A DNA stretch of 64,000 nt, taken from Paenibacillus sp. OK003 (lineage in GTDB: Bacteria > Bacillota > Bacilli > Paenibacillales > Paenibacillaceae). Below the pieces are notes generated by a model, which did no database searches, had not been told where the DNA came from, and saw only the letters and a list, made by a program, of their open reading frames with translations. The translations under genes were made by a program, and so were the position numbers. The stretch lies in NCBI RefSeq assembly GCF_900109515.1, contig NZ_FOBD01000005.1, forward strand, positions 1 to 64,000, in the 5' to 3' direction. The first letter of the stretch is position 1. Each line of letters starts with the position of its first letter. This document shows positions 8,660-17,606 of the stretch, one piece after another.

Positions 8660-9413
8660 GCAATTGTTCCTCCAGTTGTCGTCTCATCTGAACGAGAGCC
8701 GGTTCGTAGATCATGTCCGAATGTCTTGGACGTGGCAAAGGTACCGACAGATCCTGCAGCTGTTGACCTTGGCCCACCGGAGTTAACAGGATAATCCGAT
8801 CACTGAGCAGCAGGGCTTCTTCAATGTCATGCGTGATGAACAACACGGTTTTGCCCAGGCCTTCCCATAGCTCCAGCAGCCAGCGATGCATATCCCGTTT
8901 GGTCAGGGCATCGAGTGCGCCGAATGGTTCATCTAGCAGCATCAGTTGGCCACCTGTCAGCAAAGTACGAAGCAGCGCGACACGCTGGCGCATGCCACCT
9001 GACAGCTCGTCCGGGTAAGCATGCGCGTGGCCGGATAAGCCAAATCTGTCGAGACCAGCCAGAATGTCCGCTCGAATTCGTACCTTATCCTGCCGACCTG
9101 GAGCAAGTTCAGCGGGGAGCATGCAATTCTCCATGACGGTTCGCCAGGGTAACAGGAGGTCCTTTTGCGGCATGTAGGCCACCTGTCCCAGTCGCTTTCC
9201 TTCTTGAACCCAAGGGATTTTAATGGTTCCGTGGGTTGGCTCAAGCAGGCCTGCCAGCAGCTTGAAGAGGGTGCTTTTACCGGAGCCGCTGGAACCCATG
9301 AGCGAGACGAATTCGCCTTTGGCTACACGCATCGACACATTGGAGAGCACGGGGGAATCCCTTTTTCCCGGGAAGGCGAAGCTCATGTTATGAATGGTTA
9401 TGTCGTTATCCAT
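8646..9413 (-). CDS. ABC transporter ATP-binding protein, thiamine-precursor uptake
   Basis: Cytoplasmic ATPase of the transporter (255 residues). Walker A GSSGSGKST lies near residues 40-48, the signature LSGGMRQRVALLR near 130, Walker B LMLLDEPFGALD near 150, and the H-loop FITHDIEEAL near 185. The start at 9413 was preferred over a TTG 33 nt upstream because GGGGAA precedes it at a workable distance and sequence similarity to SsuB/ThiZ proteins begins just after. It is the first gene behind the TPP riboswitch and terminator. Confidence 0.87.
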   Translation of the reverse strand: MDNDITIHNMSFAFPGKRDSPVLSNVSMRVAKGEFVSLMGSSGSGKSTLFKLLAGLLEPTHGTIKIPWVQEGKRLGQVAYMPQKDLLLPWRTVMENCMLPAELAPGRQDKVRIRADILAGLDRFGLSGHAHAYPDELSGGMRQRVALLRTLLTGGQLMLLDEPFGALDALTKRDMHRWLLELWEGLGKTVLFITHDIEEALLLSDRIILLTPVGQGQQLQDLSVPLPRPRHSDMIYEPALVQMRRQLEEQLHARR

Positions 9414-9492
9414 CTCGATCCGTTCCCCTTTATTATTCAACTTCAAACCGCGGGATCTTTAATTACACCTTCTGATCTGCTCGCAGAACGCG

Positions 9493-9530
9493 AAAAAGAC
9501 CCACCCATTTCCGGAGAAATGAGTGGGTCT
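9493..9530 (-). terminator. Riboswitch-controlled terminator
   Basis: On the minus strand AGACCCACTCATTTC, a 4-nt loop and GAAATGGGTGGGTCT make a 15-bp stem with one G-U type mismatch, followed by TTTTT. It lies between the TPP aptamer and the transporter ATPase gene. With TPP bound it should form and stop transcription. Confidence 0.92.
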
Positions 9531-9589
9531 GTAAGTTCAATTCATTAAATTTCATCATCAACATGAAAAAATCCGCTTACTGAGAGGCC

Positions 9590-9677
9590 GCTCCACTTCC
9601 CTCCGCTGGTATGATCCAGATCAGGTTCAAAGGGTCCGAATCGTTCGATTCGTCTCAGCCGCAAGGCTCCCCTAGTG
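9590..9677 (-). promoter_or_regulatory. TPP riboswitch (THI element) of the thiamine transport/salvage operon
   Basis: Read on the minus strand the conserved blocks appear in order: AGGGGAGCC, GCGGCTGAGA, a variable P3 stem (GAATCG/CGATTC), GGACCCTTTGAACC, TGATCTGGATCATACCAGCG and GGAGGGAAGTGG. These are the pyrimidine and pyrophosphate sensor arms of a TPP aptamer. A strong terminator 60 nt downstream indicates transcriptional OFF control of the ABC transporter and, by read-through, thiMDE. Confidence 0.97.
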
Positions 9678-9788
9678 TAATGATTAAGATATGCAGTTGT
9701 GTGTTCAGCATATATCACATGCAAGTGGAATGTAAAGAGGGCGGCTTAAAAGAAGTGTGCGTAATGTGAGTTAGGAAAGTAACCTATT

Positions 9789-10910
9789 CTAATCGTTTGA
9801 ATGTAACAGTGAATCAAGCTCAACGATCAGACGGGCAATCTGCTCAGGTGTTCCAATCGTAATCCGAAGCCAGGTAGGCATACCGAATTCGGCACCGCCG
9901 CGGACAGAGATGCCTCTGTTCAACAATTCTTTGGTAATCGGGCCACTATCCTGCAACAGATCAACCATGATGAAATTGGTTTCGGAAGGGATGTAGGGTA
10001 AGTTCCACTGATCAAAGGACTGCATTAACGTTTCCCTTCCTTGACGATTGTAGTGCAGGCAGTGAGAAACAAATTCATGATCATCCAGGCTGGCCAAAGC
10101 AGCGGCTTGGGATGTGGCGGTCAGACTGATGGGCAGCTTGACCCGGTTAATGCCTTCAATGATACTTTCATTCCCGATGCCATATCCAATTCGCAGGCCG
10201 GCAAGTCCATATATTTTGGAGAAGGTCCGCAAAATAATCAGATTATTATACTGCTCCAGCAGCTTAACCGTATCAGGATAATCTTCACTTTCCACGAATT
10301 CATAATACGCTTCGTCCAGGACAACCACGACATGGGAGGGAACATGTTTGAGTAAACCAAGTAAGGCATCTGCCGTGAAAATGGTTCCGGTTGGATTATT
10401 CGGATTGCACAGCCAGATGATTCGGGTAGAAGCATTGATCCGTTGCCGGAATTGCTCCAGGTCCAGTGAATGGTTGACCAAAGGAACTTCATGGATGACC
10501 CCGCCTGCCAGCAGCGTAGCGCCTTTATACCAGTTAAAGGAGGGCACCGGAATGAGTGATTCCTCGCCGGGATTAAGGTAGGCTTGGGCGGTAAGGGTAA
10601 GGAGCTCGAATGAACCACTGCCAAATACCAGTTGGGAGGTACGCACACTCAGTCGCTCCGCAAGTTTGTCACGCAATAGTTGGCTGGAACCGTCGGGGTA
10701 TTGAGCCAGAAGATCGGAGCCGAGCGATCTGACCGCTTCCGCAGCCAGGGGAGAAGAACCAAACGGATTCTCGTTCGCTGCAAGGCGATCCACACTTTCC
10801 AGTCCCAACTCCCGCCGGATCTGTTCCATGGATTTGGCAGGCGTATAAGCCGGAATTTGAGTTAACAGGTCTTTGACAGGTGGAGAGGGAACGGGTGAAA
10901 GGGATTGCAT
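9789..10910 (-). CDS. PLP-dependent aminotransferase, HisC-like
   Basis: A fold-type I aminotransferase of 373 residues. It shows AANENPFGSSPLA near 43-55 (HisC-type entry), the NPNNPTGT motif near 168-175, the PLP phenol contact DEAYYEF near 199-205, the Schiff-base lysine in RTFSKIYGLAGLRIGYG near 226-242, and the substrate-carboxylate arginine WLRITIG near the C-terminus. By sequence it would be annotated histidinol-phosphate aminotransferase, yet no his gene is near. Instead it is last in an operon with a sulfonate-type ABC transporter and a HcxA/GldA-type dehydrogenase, so it may transaminate a 2-oxo acid or sulfonated aldehyde made from the imported compound. Start chosen at the second ATG (AAGAAGG 7 nt upstream). 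No obvious terminator precedes the riboswitch region. Confidence 0.8.
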   Translation of the reverse strand: MQSLSPVPSPPVKDLLTQIPAYTPAKSMEQIRRELGLESVDRLAANENPFGSSPLAAEAVRSLGSDLLAQYPDGSSQLLRDKLAERLSVRTSQLVFGSGSFELLTLTAQAYLNPGEESLIPVPSFNWYKGATLLAGGVIHEVPLVNHSLDLEQFRQRINASTRIIWLCNPNNPTGTIFTADALLGLLKHVPSHVVVVLDEAYYEFVESEDYPDTVKLLEQYNNLIILRTFSKIYGLAGLRIGYGIGNESIIEGINRVKLPISLTATSQAAALASLDDHEFVSHCLHYNRQGRETLMQSFDQWNLPYIPSETNFIMVDLLQDSGPITKELLNRGISVRGGAEFGMPTWLRITIGTPEQIARLIVELDSLLHSND

Positions 10911-10934
10911 AATCATGCCTTCTTTCCAGTGGAA

Positions 10935-11711
10935 TTAGATCGAGAATGATATCTGTTTCTGGGCAATCTGCTGTGGTGTCTCTTGTGGAGGAGTCAACAA
11001 GCGATTCAGAATCAGGTTTTCAAAATGAGCAAAGCCGCTGTCCCGAACACGTGGCCGCTCCAGCGTAATTCGGGTATCCATCGTTATATGACCATCCTCG
11101 ATTAACAGCACCCTGTCTGCCAGCGCAACCGCCTCACTGACATCATGCGTGACCAGAATGACGGTCAGATTTTCTTCTACCCACAAGCGTTCGATTAATT
11201 GCTGCATCTCAATTCGGGTTAATGCATCCAATGCACCCAGCGGTTCATCCAACAGCAGTAAGCGCGGATGACTAGCGAGTGCCCGTGCCAAGGCGACACG
11301 TTGTTTTTGTCCGCCAGATAGTACCCCCGGCCAGTCACCTTCACGCTCTCCGAGTCCCACATTGCGAAGCGACTGGCGTGCATCTTCCTTGTTCTTGTCG
11401 GGGATGCCGAGCCGTACATTGTCGAGCACGGATTTCCAAGGCAGCAGCCGGGCTTCCTGAAACAGAAACCGTGTCTCGGGTGCCGTACTGCCAAGCTTTC
11501 TGTTGCCCAGCATAACGCTCCCGGAAGAGGGGGCTTCCAGACCGGCGATCAGACGCAGCAACGTGCTTTTGCCACAGCCGCTTCGTCCAACGATGGCTAC
11601 AAATTCCCCTTGTCTTACATTGACGTTGATGTCGGACAGAATCGTCCGCTGATCATACGATTTCTGAACCCCATCTACTTGAAGAAAAGGACTGATCTGA
11701 CTTGTGCTCAT
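10935..11711 (-). CDS. ABC transporter ATP-binding protein, SsuB/TauB type
   Basis: Cytoplasmic ATPase (258 residues) of an aliphatic sulfonate/taurine/nitrate-type importer. Walker [10 protein letters not shown] is near 43-51, signature [16 protein letters not shown] near 135, Walker [13 protein letters not shown] near 155, and H-loop [16 protein letters not shown] near 188. A longer reading of 334 codons exists but its first 76 residues overlap the permease gene and are not ABC-like; the start at 11711 follows AAAGGAG. It lies between permease and aminotransferase genes, all on one strand with gaps of about 24 nt. SsuB-like by family, substrate not proven. Confidence 0.87.
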   Translation of the reverse strand: MSTSQISPFLQVDGVQKSYDQRTILSDINVNVRQGEFVAIVGRSGCGKSTLLRLIAGLEAPSSGSVMLGNRKLGSTAPETRFLFQEARLLPWKSVLDNVRLGIPDKNKEDARQSLRNVGLGEREGDWPGVLSGGQKQRVALARALASHPRLLLLDEPLGALDALTRIEMQQLIERLWVEENLTVILVTHDVSEAVALADRVLLIEDGHITMDTRITLERPRVRDSGFAHFENLILNRLLTPPQETPQQIAQKQISFSI

Positions 11712-11734
11712 AGATGAATCACGCTCCTTTGGCT

Positions 11735-12520
11735 TTACTTGCGGGATAGGGCCGGGTTCCAGCGCAGCCAGCGCCGTTCCAGCCATTTGGCGATGGTATC
11801 GGACAACTTGCCCAGCAGAGCATATAGCAGAATGCTTAAGACGATGACGTCCATCTGCATGAATTCCCGCGCGTTCATTGCCATGTAACCAATCCCCGCA
11901 TCCGCCGCAACCGTCTCGGCTACGATGAGGGTCAGCCACATAATGCCAAGTGCATATCGAATGCCCACCAGAATGGAAGGCAGTGCACCAGGCAGGATAA
12001 TGTCCTTATAAAGGGACCAACGGCTGAGTCCATATACTTTGCCCATTTCAATCAGACCGGGATCAACCGATCGTATGCCGTGGAACGTATTCAGATATAC
12101 CGGAAAGAATACACCCAGGGAAACGAGAAATAATTTGGCTTCTTCACCGATCCCGAACCACACAATAACGAGGGGGATCAAGGACAGATGCGGAATGTTG
12201 CGGATCATCTGCACCGAGGAGTCAGCGATCTTTTCCGCAAGGGAGGAGATGCCGTTCAGCACACCCAGAAGGAAACCGAGACCCCCACCAATGAGGAATC
12301 CTCCCAAAGCTCGCTTGGCGCTAATACTGATATTGTTCAGTAGTTCACCGTTACGAAGCAGACGAATGAAGGCCTCCAGTACCTGAGCGGGACGGGGCAA
12401 AATATTGGCTGCAACAACTCCGTAAGCAGTCAGCCATTGCCACAGAGCCAGAATGAGTAGTGGTACAACAAAAGGAATAAATCGGTTAAACCATGCCCGG
12501 TTAAAGGTGTTGGACCGCAC
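11735..12520 (-). CDS. ABC transporter permease, SsuC/TauC type
   Basis: A 261-residue inner membrane permease with about six helices, beginning [20 protein letters not shown] near 18-37. The EAA loop [27 protein letters not shown] near 157-183 docks on the ATPase. The C-terminal part contains [24 protein letters not shown], a segment typical of SsuC/TauC/NrtB permeases. It lies 27 nt after the binding-protein gene. Confidence 0.87.
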   Translation of the reverse strand: MRSNTFNRAWFNRFIPFVVPLLILALWQWLTAYGVVAANILPRPAQVLEAFIRLLRNGELLNNISISAKRALGGFLIGGGLGFLLGVLNGISSLAEKIADSSVQMIRNIPHLSLIPLVIVWFGIGEEAKLFLVSLGVFFPVYLNTFHGIRSVDPGLIEMGKVYGLSRWSLYKDIILPGALPSILVGIRYALGIMWLTLIVAETVAADAGIGYMAMNAREFMQMDVIVLSILLYALLGKLSDTIAKWLERRWLRWNPALSRK

Positions 12521-12547
12521 GTTATGCCTACCTCCTTGCTTCCTTCG

Positions 12548-13603
12548 TTATTGGCTACCTGGAGCTGGAAGTTGATCTTGAAGAGCATCACTCCAGAATG
12601 TGCTCACATCGACTGCCTTGTCAAAAATTCCCGCTTGCTGAAACGTATCCGCTACGTCCTGTTCGGACTTGATGGCCTCGTCAGAAATGGCAACAATACG
12701 TGATGGCCGTTGGGCTTCTCCATCCGTGTAGGTTTTAAGGGCTTGTTCCACCGGCTGGTGGGTGTTGTCTGCTGTAATTTGAGCCCATGCATCCTTATTG
12801 GCACGAGCCCAGTCATTGAATTTGTTGATTCGCTCCAGATAATCGGCAAGAGCCTTTTTCTGTTCCTCATTGGCAATAGCCTGATCGGAGGCGGCTACTA
12901 GGAAGCTGCCTGACAGGATATCTTTGGCGCTGGCGAGCGTTGTTGCTTCATTCTGATGTGCGGAGATGATGGCGTTACCGTAACTGGCGAGGGCATCCAC
13001 TTTCCCGCTAATCAGGGCGCTGAGTCCATCGGCTGTTGTAAGTTCGACCGGACTGATGTCATCCCAGGTTAATCCGGCTTCTTCCAGCATTTTGAGCAGG
13101 AAATAGTGGGCCGTTGTATTTTTTACGAAAGCAACTTTCTTGCCTTTCAGGTCAGCAACCGATTTGATCGATGAACCTTTGGGAATAACGACCTCTTGGT
13201 TTAAGGTACTGCCTTGTTGTACCGCAATAATTTTGAAGCTTCCACCATTGGCAGCCTGAGATGCAAAAATGGGCGGAATTTCACTGGTTACACCAAAGTC
13301 CAGTTGGTTTGCAGCCATCGCTTCAAGGATCAGGTTACCTCCCTGAAATACGTTATAAGTGACTTTATAGGGGGTGTCATCGAGTCCGGCGGCTTTTAGC
13401 CCCAATTCAAGATTGCCCCATCCGGTCTGACCAACACGAATAGTAACATCTTTATTAGAAGCAGCTGATGCCGCTGTCGGTGTTGTACCTGTACCCGCGG
13501 CCTGATTGTCAGTTCCGGCAGAGCAGCCGGAGATCAGCATCAACAGAAGAGCGCTCAGAAAGGCAGTTAAGGGAAGCTTGTAATGGCGGTTTGAACGGAT
13601 CAT
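12548..13603 (-). CDS. Aliphatic sulfonate-type substrate-binding lipoprotein
   Basis: A 351-residue secreted lipoprotein: basic N-terminus, hydrophobic core FLSALLLMLI and lipobox SGC near residue 27, then a spacer rich in T and A. The mature domain starts VTIRVGQTGWGNLELGLKAAG, with YNVFQGGNLILEAMAANQLDFGVTSEIPPIFA, the classic SsuA/TauA/NMT1 pattern in which a peptide loop senses an oxyanion ligand. Its ATG overlaps the stop of the dehydrogenase gene (ATGA, 4 nt), so the two are translationally coupled. The ligand is likely an organosulfonate or related acid (SsuA-like). Confidence 0.87.
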   Translation of the reverse strand: MIRSNRHYKLPLTAFLSALLLMLISGCSAGTDNQAAGTGTTPTAASAASNKDVTIRVGQTGWGNLELGLKAAGLDDTPYKVTYNVFQGGNLILEAMAANQLDFGVTSEIPPIFASQAANGGSFKIIAVQQGSTLNQEVVIPKGSSIKSVADLKGKKVAFVKNTTAHYFLLKMLEEAGLTWDDISPVELTTADGLSALISGKVDALASYGNAIISAHQNEATTLASAKDILSGSFLVAASDQAIANEEQKKALADYLERINKFNDWARANKDAWAQITADNTHQPVEQALKTYTDGEAQRPSRIVAISDEAIKSEQDVADTFQQAGIFDKAVDVSTFWSDALQDQLPAPGSQ

Positions 13604-14742
13604 AGGGAGGAAACCTCCTTGGTGTATGTACTGCTTTCACTGGGCTGACTGGATTCAATAAATGCCTGGCCGATACGGTCTGCCTGAAGAATGGCTTCAG
13701 TTACCTGTGCTGTGTTAACTCCGAAGGAGAGGTGTGCCGCACTGCCTTCCCGCAGCTGTAGTCCTGCTGCAATGCGTGCAGCAGCTTCCTGAGGCTGTTG
13801 TTGTATGCCAAGCTCGGCAAGAGTGATAGGCAGATTCAGCTTATGTAACAGAGTGATCAGCTCATGAAGCTCATCCCCTGCTTTGCCTTCAAGAATCCAC
13901 TGGGCGAACAGTCCAAAGGCTACCTTTTCTCCGTGTAGTGAAGCGTGTGTTTCGGGTAATTTGGTGAGGCTATCATGTAGCCCATGAGCAATCGCGGCAT
14001 GAAGTGATCCATCGCTAATACTGCCGACAAGGCCGGCGAGCACAATAATGGCATCGGCAACATCACGGAATTGAGGTGAACTACCGGTTGTATCGTTGGA
14101 TTCATAGACATCGATGGCGTGCGCTTCAAGAATATCGAGTGCAAGCTTGGCAGTGCTGACACTGTTTCGGAGAGTGAGGCTGGTGGCGTTGCCACTTAGA
14201 TTAACGGCGAACTCATGCCATTTTACGAGCGTGTCACCGATCCCAGCGGCCAAATACCGCCTTGGTGCACTCGCCAGAATATGAGGGTCAGCCAGAACGA
14301 GATCAGGCGAACGACGCAGGGGACGATATCCTGCAGATTGGCCCTGTTCATCATAGAGCACAGTTAAAGCAGACCAGGCAGCGCAGGTTGCGGCAATTGT
14401 TGGGACCGTTACAATGGGCAATTGGGCTTGCTCGGCCACCGCTTTGGACAGATCGAGCACTTTACCACCACCGACGCCAATAATCAGATCAACATCCAGA
14501 TCGAAAGCTTGCTGTGTGAAATTATCAATCTGGCCTGTTGTAACCTCGCCGTGGAACAACTGTACATGGAACTTAATCTGATGCTCCTCCAATGAAGGAA
14601 GAAGGTAAGGCTGTACAGCTTTTAATGCAGACTCACCGGCGATGATGAGAACATGCTGCCCAAGCTGTGCAATCCGCGAACCACTTTGCTCAAGAATGTT
14701 AGCCTCGTGTACATATACTGCGGGTGCCTTAACAGTAATCAT
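13600..14742 (-). CDS. Iron/zinc-type alcohol dehydrogenase, HcxA/GldA family
   Basis: A 380-residue NAD(P)-linked metal-dependent dehydrogenase. The nucleotide motif GVGGGKVLDLSKAVA is near 90. Metal ligands are the Asp in AGIGDTLVKWHEF near 170, the His in AIAHGLHDSL near 251 and the His in ASLHGEKVAFGLFAQ near 270. It resembles glycerol dehydrogenase, but the closer parallel by context is E. coli HcxA (YbdH), a 2-hydroxyacid dehydrogenase whose neighbour ybdL encodes a methionine aminotransferase. Here too an aminotransferase is in the operon, together with a sulfonate-type importer. It is the first gene, with a promoter 60-90 nt upstream and an AAGGGGAGTG ribosome site. Substrate is inference. 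Confidence 0.8.
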   Translation of the reverse strand: MITVKAPAVYVHEANILEQSGSRIAQLGQHVLIIAGESALKAVQPYLLPSLEEHQIKFHVQLFHGEVTTGQIDNFTQQAFDLDVDLIIGVGGGKVLDLSKAVAEQAQLPIVTVPTIAATCAAWSALTVLYDEQGQSAGYRPLRRSPDLVLADPHILASAPRRYLAAGIGDTLVKWHEFAVNLSGNATSLTLRNSVSTAKLALDILEAHAIDVYESNDTTGSSPQFRDVADAIIVLAGLVGSISDGSLHAAIAHGLHDSLTKLPETHASLHGEKVAFGLFAQWILEGKAGDELHELITLLHKLNLPITLAELGIQQQPQEAAARIAAGLQLREGSAAHLSFGVNTAQVTEAILQADRIGQAFIESSQPSESSTYTKEVSSL

Positions 14743-14802
14743 GAATACACTCCCCTTATAACTTATTATTCTTACGTTTTAACTTGGTTTTAAATTGTTT
14801 AG

Positions 14803-14831
14803 ATTCTAGCATCGCGTCTCGGCAACTACAA
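14803..14831 (-). promoter_or_regulatory. Sigma-A-type promoter of the dehydrogenase/SsuABC-type operon
   Basis: On the minus strand TTGTAG (14826-14831) and TAGAAT (14803-14808) are separated by exactly 17 bp, about 60 nt before the start codon of the first gene. Confidence 0.6.
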
Positions 14832-14934
14832 TGACCTGGACAATCAATACATCCTATACTTCGATTGAAAGAATCTATAGGTGAACGTTAATTAATGAAT
14901 TCGATGAGAAAAAGGGAATTAACATCCTGGTCGA

Positions 14935-14963
14935 TTTACCTAGGCTCCCGAACCCGATATAAT
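14935..14963 (+). promoter_or_regulatory. Sigma-A-type promoter of the radical SAM gene
   Basis: TTTACC (14935-14940) and a perfect TATAAT (14958-14963) are 17 bp apart, 76 nt before the TTG start of the radical SAM gene. Confidence 0.6.
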
Positions 14964-15038
14964 AGTAGTGGCACATATGGGCCGGATCACAAATGAGGGT
15001 GGGACTGTTCTCCCTCTAAGCAGAATGGGGACCCCGAG

Positions 15039-15914
15039 TTGAAAACGTTCAAGAAAGTATATATTGAGATCACAAGTATATGTAATCTGGCATGCACCTT
15101 CTGTCCACAGACCAAACGTGCCAAAAATTTCATTGACCCTGAAGTCTTCAACAATATATTGGATCAGATCAAACCCCATACCAAACATATTTATTTACAT
15201 GTTAAAGGTGAGCCGTTGCTTCATCCCAAAATTGATCTACTGCTGGATTCAGCGCATGAAAAGGGATTCAAGGTTAACATTACGACCAACGGTACGCTGC
15301 TGCCCAAAACCCAGCACAAACTGCTCGGCAAACCGGCGCTGCGTCAGATGAACTTCTCCCTGCACAGCTTTGATGGTCATGAAGGTTCTACAGACCGTGA
15401 GGGCTATCTGGGTAATGTGTTGTCATTTGTCCGGGAAGCCGTGAAGCACAATGTCATTATTTCATTCCGACTCTGGAATCTGACACAGGATAACTTCACG
15501 AATGCGCAGATGAACCGAAACCGGGAGACGCTGGAAGTTCTTGAACGGGAGTTCAATCTGGATTTCCGTATTGAGGAGAAGGTGGTGCCGGGGAGCGGTG
15601 TCAAAATTGCCCCGAATGTGTATCTGAATCAGGATCATGAATTCCAGTGGCCGAGTCTGGATGCACCCGAGGATGATGGTAAAGGCTTCTGTCATGCACT
15701 TCGTAGTCAGGCAGCTGTGCTTGTCGATGGAACGGTGGTTCCATGCTGTCTCGATGGTGAGGGGGTCATAAACTTGGGCAACGTTCACGAAAAATCGTTC
15801 TCTGAGATTGTGGATGGTGAACGAGCCAACAATCTGTTCTATGGTTTCTCCAAACGGGAAGCCGTGGAGGAATTATGTCGGAAGTGCGGATATCGTCAGC
15901 GGTTCGGAGCCTGA
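15039..15914 (+). CDS. Radical SAM protein with SPASM-like C-terminus
   Basis: A 291-residue radical SAM enzyme. The cluster motif CNLACTFC (CxxxCxxC) is at residues 15-22, followed by HVKGEPLLHP (GE motif) and TTNGTLL. The C-terminal third has further cysteines: GFCHAL near 223, VVPCCLDG near 237, and ELCRKCGYR near 283. Together with LGNVHEKSFSEI these match a SPASM-type auxiliary cluster domain. Such proteins modify peptides or proteins, but no precursor peptide gene is visible beside it, so the substrate is unknown. The start is TTG at 15039. It is a single gene with its own promoter and terminator. Confidence 0.8.
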   Translation: MKTFKKVYIEITSICNLACTFCPQTKRAKNFIDPEVFNNILDQIKPHTKHIYLHVKGEPLLHPKIDLLLDSAHEKGFKVNITTNGTLLPKTQHKLLGKPALRQMNFSLHSFDGHEGSTDREGYLGNVLSFVREAVKHNVIISFRLWNLTQDNFTNAQMNRNRETLEVLEREFNLDFRIEEKVVPGSGVKIAPNVYLNQDHEFQWPSLDAPEDDGKGFCHALRSQAAVLVDGTVVPCCLDGEGVINLGNVHEKSFSEIVDGERANNLFYGFSKREAVEELCRKCGYRQRFGA

Positions 15915-15950
15915 AGCGTAAATTAATAAATAAAATGAGATTCAAATTAA

Positions 15951-15998
15951 TAGAGATCACGTCGTCTGGAAACAGATGAAGTGGTCTTTCGTTTTTTG
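15951..15998 (+). terminator. Terminator of the radical SAM gene
   Basis: A two-part stem: AGATCAC with GTGGTCT outside and CGTCTG with CAGATG inside a GAAA tetraloop, followed by TTTCGTTTTTT. The remaining bases up to 16279 show no gene. Confidence 0.8.
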
Positions 15999-16279
15999 CT
16001 AGAAGATAAAGGAGCATATAAACATAGATTACAAGTTGTAAAAGAAGCATACCCGAAGTTGAGATCGGCATATTACACAATGGAGTACGATGCAAAAAAT
16101 GCCGAGAACACAGGCATACTGCTGTCGTTTCTATATCTAAGCTAATGATTATTATCGTAACATCCCTTTTTTGGTAGGATCAGGGTAGGTTCCGAACCAG
16201 AGGTGCACCTCAGATCGGTTCCTTGAGGACAAGCTCATGCTTGTACGCCAATTCATCAGAATAAGGGAGGATTTAAGTT

Positions 16280-16948
16280 ATGAAAAAAATGTTGACGTTA
16301 TTGCTGTCTGCGGGTCTGGTCGCTTCATTATTCAGTGCAATTCCAGCTTTTGCCGCACCTACTGTTGTAAACTCAACGATTATTGTACCCAAGGGTGAAA
16401 CGTTTGACGGCAAAGGCCAAACGTATGTAGCCAACCCTTCCACACTGGGAGATGGATCTCAAGCGGAAGACCAGAAGCCGGTGTTTCGGTTGGAGGCAGG
16501 CGCCACGCTCAAAAATGTAAATATCGGTTCACCCGCAGCGGACGGTGTTCATTGTTACGGTAACTGCACAATTTCAAATGTGGTGTGGGAGGATGTCGGC
16601 GAAGATGCGCTAACGCTGAAGTCAGCGGGAACGGTCAACATTACTGGCGGGGCAGCTTACAAGGCCTATGATAAAGTATTTCAAATCAATGCAGCCGGAA
16701 CGATTAACATTAAAAATTTCCGTGCAGACGATATTGGCAAGCTGGTGCGTCAAAATGGTGGAACCACCTTCACGGTGAATATGACGCTGGACAACTCAAA
16801 TATTTCCAACGTCAAGGATTCGATTATGCGTACGGACAGCAGTACATCACAAGGGAAAATTACAAATACCCGTTATTCTAAAGTCCCGACCTTGTTTAAA
16901 GGCTTTGCATCGGGCAAAACAAGTCAATCCGGGAATACACAATATTAA
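16280..16948 (+). CDS. Secreted pectate lyase, polysaccharide lyase family 3
   Basis: An extracellular enzyme that cleaves polygalacturonate by beta-elimination, calcium dependent in this family. The 222-residue precursor has a Sec signal peptide ([20 protein letters not shown], cleavage after PAFA). The single beta-helix domain contains [58 protein letters not shown] and [15 protein letters not shown]. The ADGVHCYG and EDVGEDALT segments carry conserved acidic Ca2+/substrate residues of PL3. Length equals B. subtilis PelC (YvpA). A GGGAGG site lies 9 nt before the ATG. It fits the pectin/arabinan-degrading lifestyle suggested by the GH127-type gene at 59 kb. Confidence 0.92.
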   Translation: MKKMLTLLLSAGLVASLFSAIPAFAAPTVVNSTIIVPKGETFDGKGQTYVANPSTLGDGSQAEDQKPVFRLEAGATLKNVNIGSPAADGVHCYGNCTISNVVWEDVGEDALTLKSAGTVNITGGAAYKAYDKVFQINAAGTINIKNFRADDIGKLVRQNGGTTFTVNMTLDNSNISNVKDSIMRTDSSTSQGKITNTRYSKVPTLFKGFASGKTSQSGNTQY

Positions 16949-17005
16949 AACAGAGCATACCTGTTCGCAATAATTTTCCTCTAAACGATATGAAGCATAA
17001 CAATT

Positions 17006-17140
17006 AAAGGGGATGTCCCATGAGTCATGAATATGACGGGGGCATCCCTGGTTCGCGTTATTTTGATCTAATGAACCTGGCACACGGTATTCGCTGTCAT
17101 TTGCACCGTTCTGAGATGTAACGAATTACAGAGTCGTTAT
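17006..17140 (-). repeat. Intergenic repeat, copy A (minus orientation)
   Basis: Read on the minus strand this about 135-bp element matches copy B at 47 kb over most of its length: TAACGACTCTGTAATTCGTT, CATCTCAGA, AGCGAATA, CAGGTTCATTA, AAAATAACGC, then the hairpin GGATG...CATCCCC with a nested GTCAT/ATGAC stem. It lies between pelC and the second riboswitch, the only copy with no minus-strand gene ahead of it. Its T tract is short (TTT), so termination would be weak. Confidence 0.75.
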
Positions 17141-17278
17141 TTCTTGAAGCAGAGGTATATGGCGCACAAATGAAACATATAGTTAATCACTCTTTCTTCT
17201 AGGTTATACTGATTTTTTCTTATCGGGATTGTCACAAATACCCATGTGTTGTACAGTAGAAGCAATGAAATAAGTGAA

Positions 17279-17374
17279 CCGGGAGCTCAATGAAGTTGGG
17301 CTGAGAGAGCGGCCTTGTGCCGCTGACCGTATATCTGATCTGGGTAATGCCAGCGTAGAGAACATGAATTTGCG
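17279..17374 (+). promoter_or_regulatory. TPP riboswitch (THI element) of ykoEDC
   Basis: The THI blocks occur in order: CCGGGAGCTC, GGGCTGAGAG, a P3 stem (GCGGC/GCCGC), TGACCGTATATCTGATCTGG, GTAATGCCAGCG and TAGAGAAC. The aptamer keeps the CTGAGAG and CTGATCTGG...TAATGCCAGCG cores. A possible promoter (TATACT at 17205-17210) lies 70 nt upstream, and a terminator follows at 17532. The leader (17375-17531) probably holds the antiterminator half. Confidence 0.96.
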
Positions 17375-17531
17375 ATGTGCAATGGTAAGCGATAGGGGAT
17401 AGAACATAAATGTCAGCGTTTCTTGGGTGCAGCGGGATTTTCTGATGTGACGGGAATGGTGTCGTTTGTTTTCTTCTTTCTCTATATCTGCCTAATGCGC
17501 AGCATCGTGAGAATTGTAAACTGTGCGTATG

Positions 17532-17561
17532 GCCTGCCTGGAAACCGGGGAGGCTTTTTTT
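17532..17561 (+). terminator. Riboswitch-controlled terminator of ykoEDC
   Basis: GCCTGCCTGG and CCGGGGAGGC pair around AAA with one mismatch and are followed by TTTTTTT. It lies between the TPP aptamer and ykoE and should form when TPP is bound. Confidence 0.88.
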
Positions 17562-17606
17562 ATTTGTTTTATGAATCTAGGCAAACAGAGGAAGGAAGTA
17601 GAGAAC

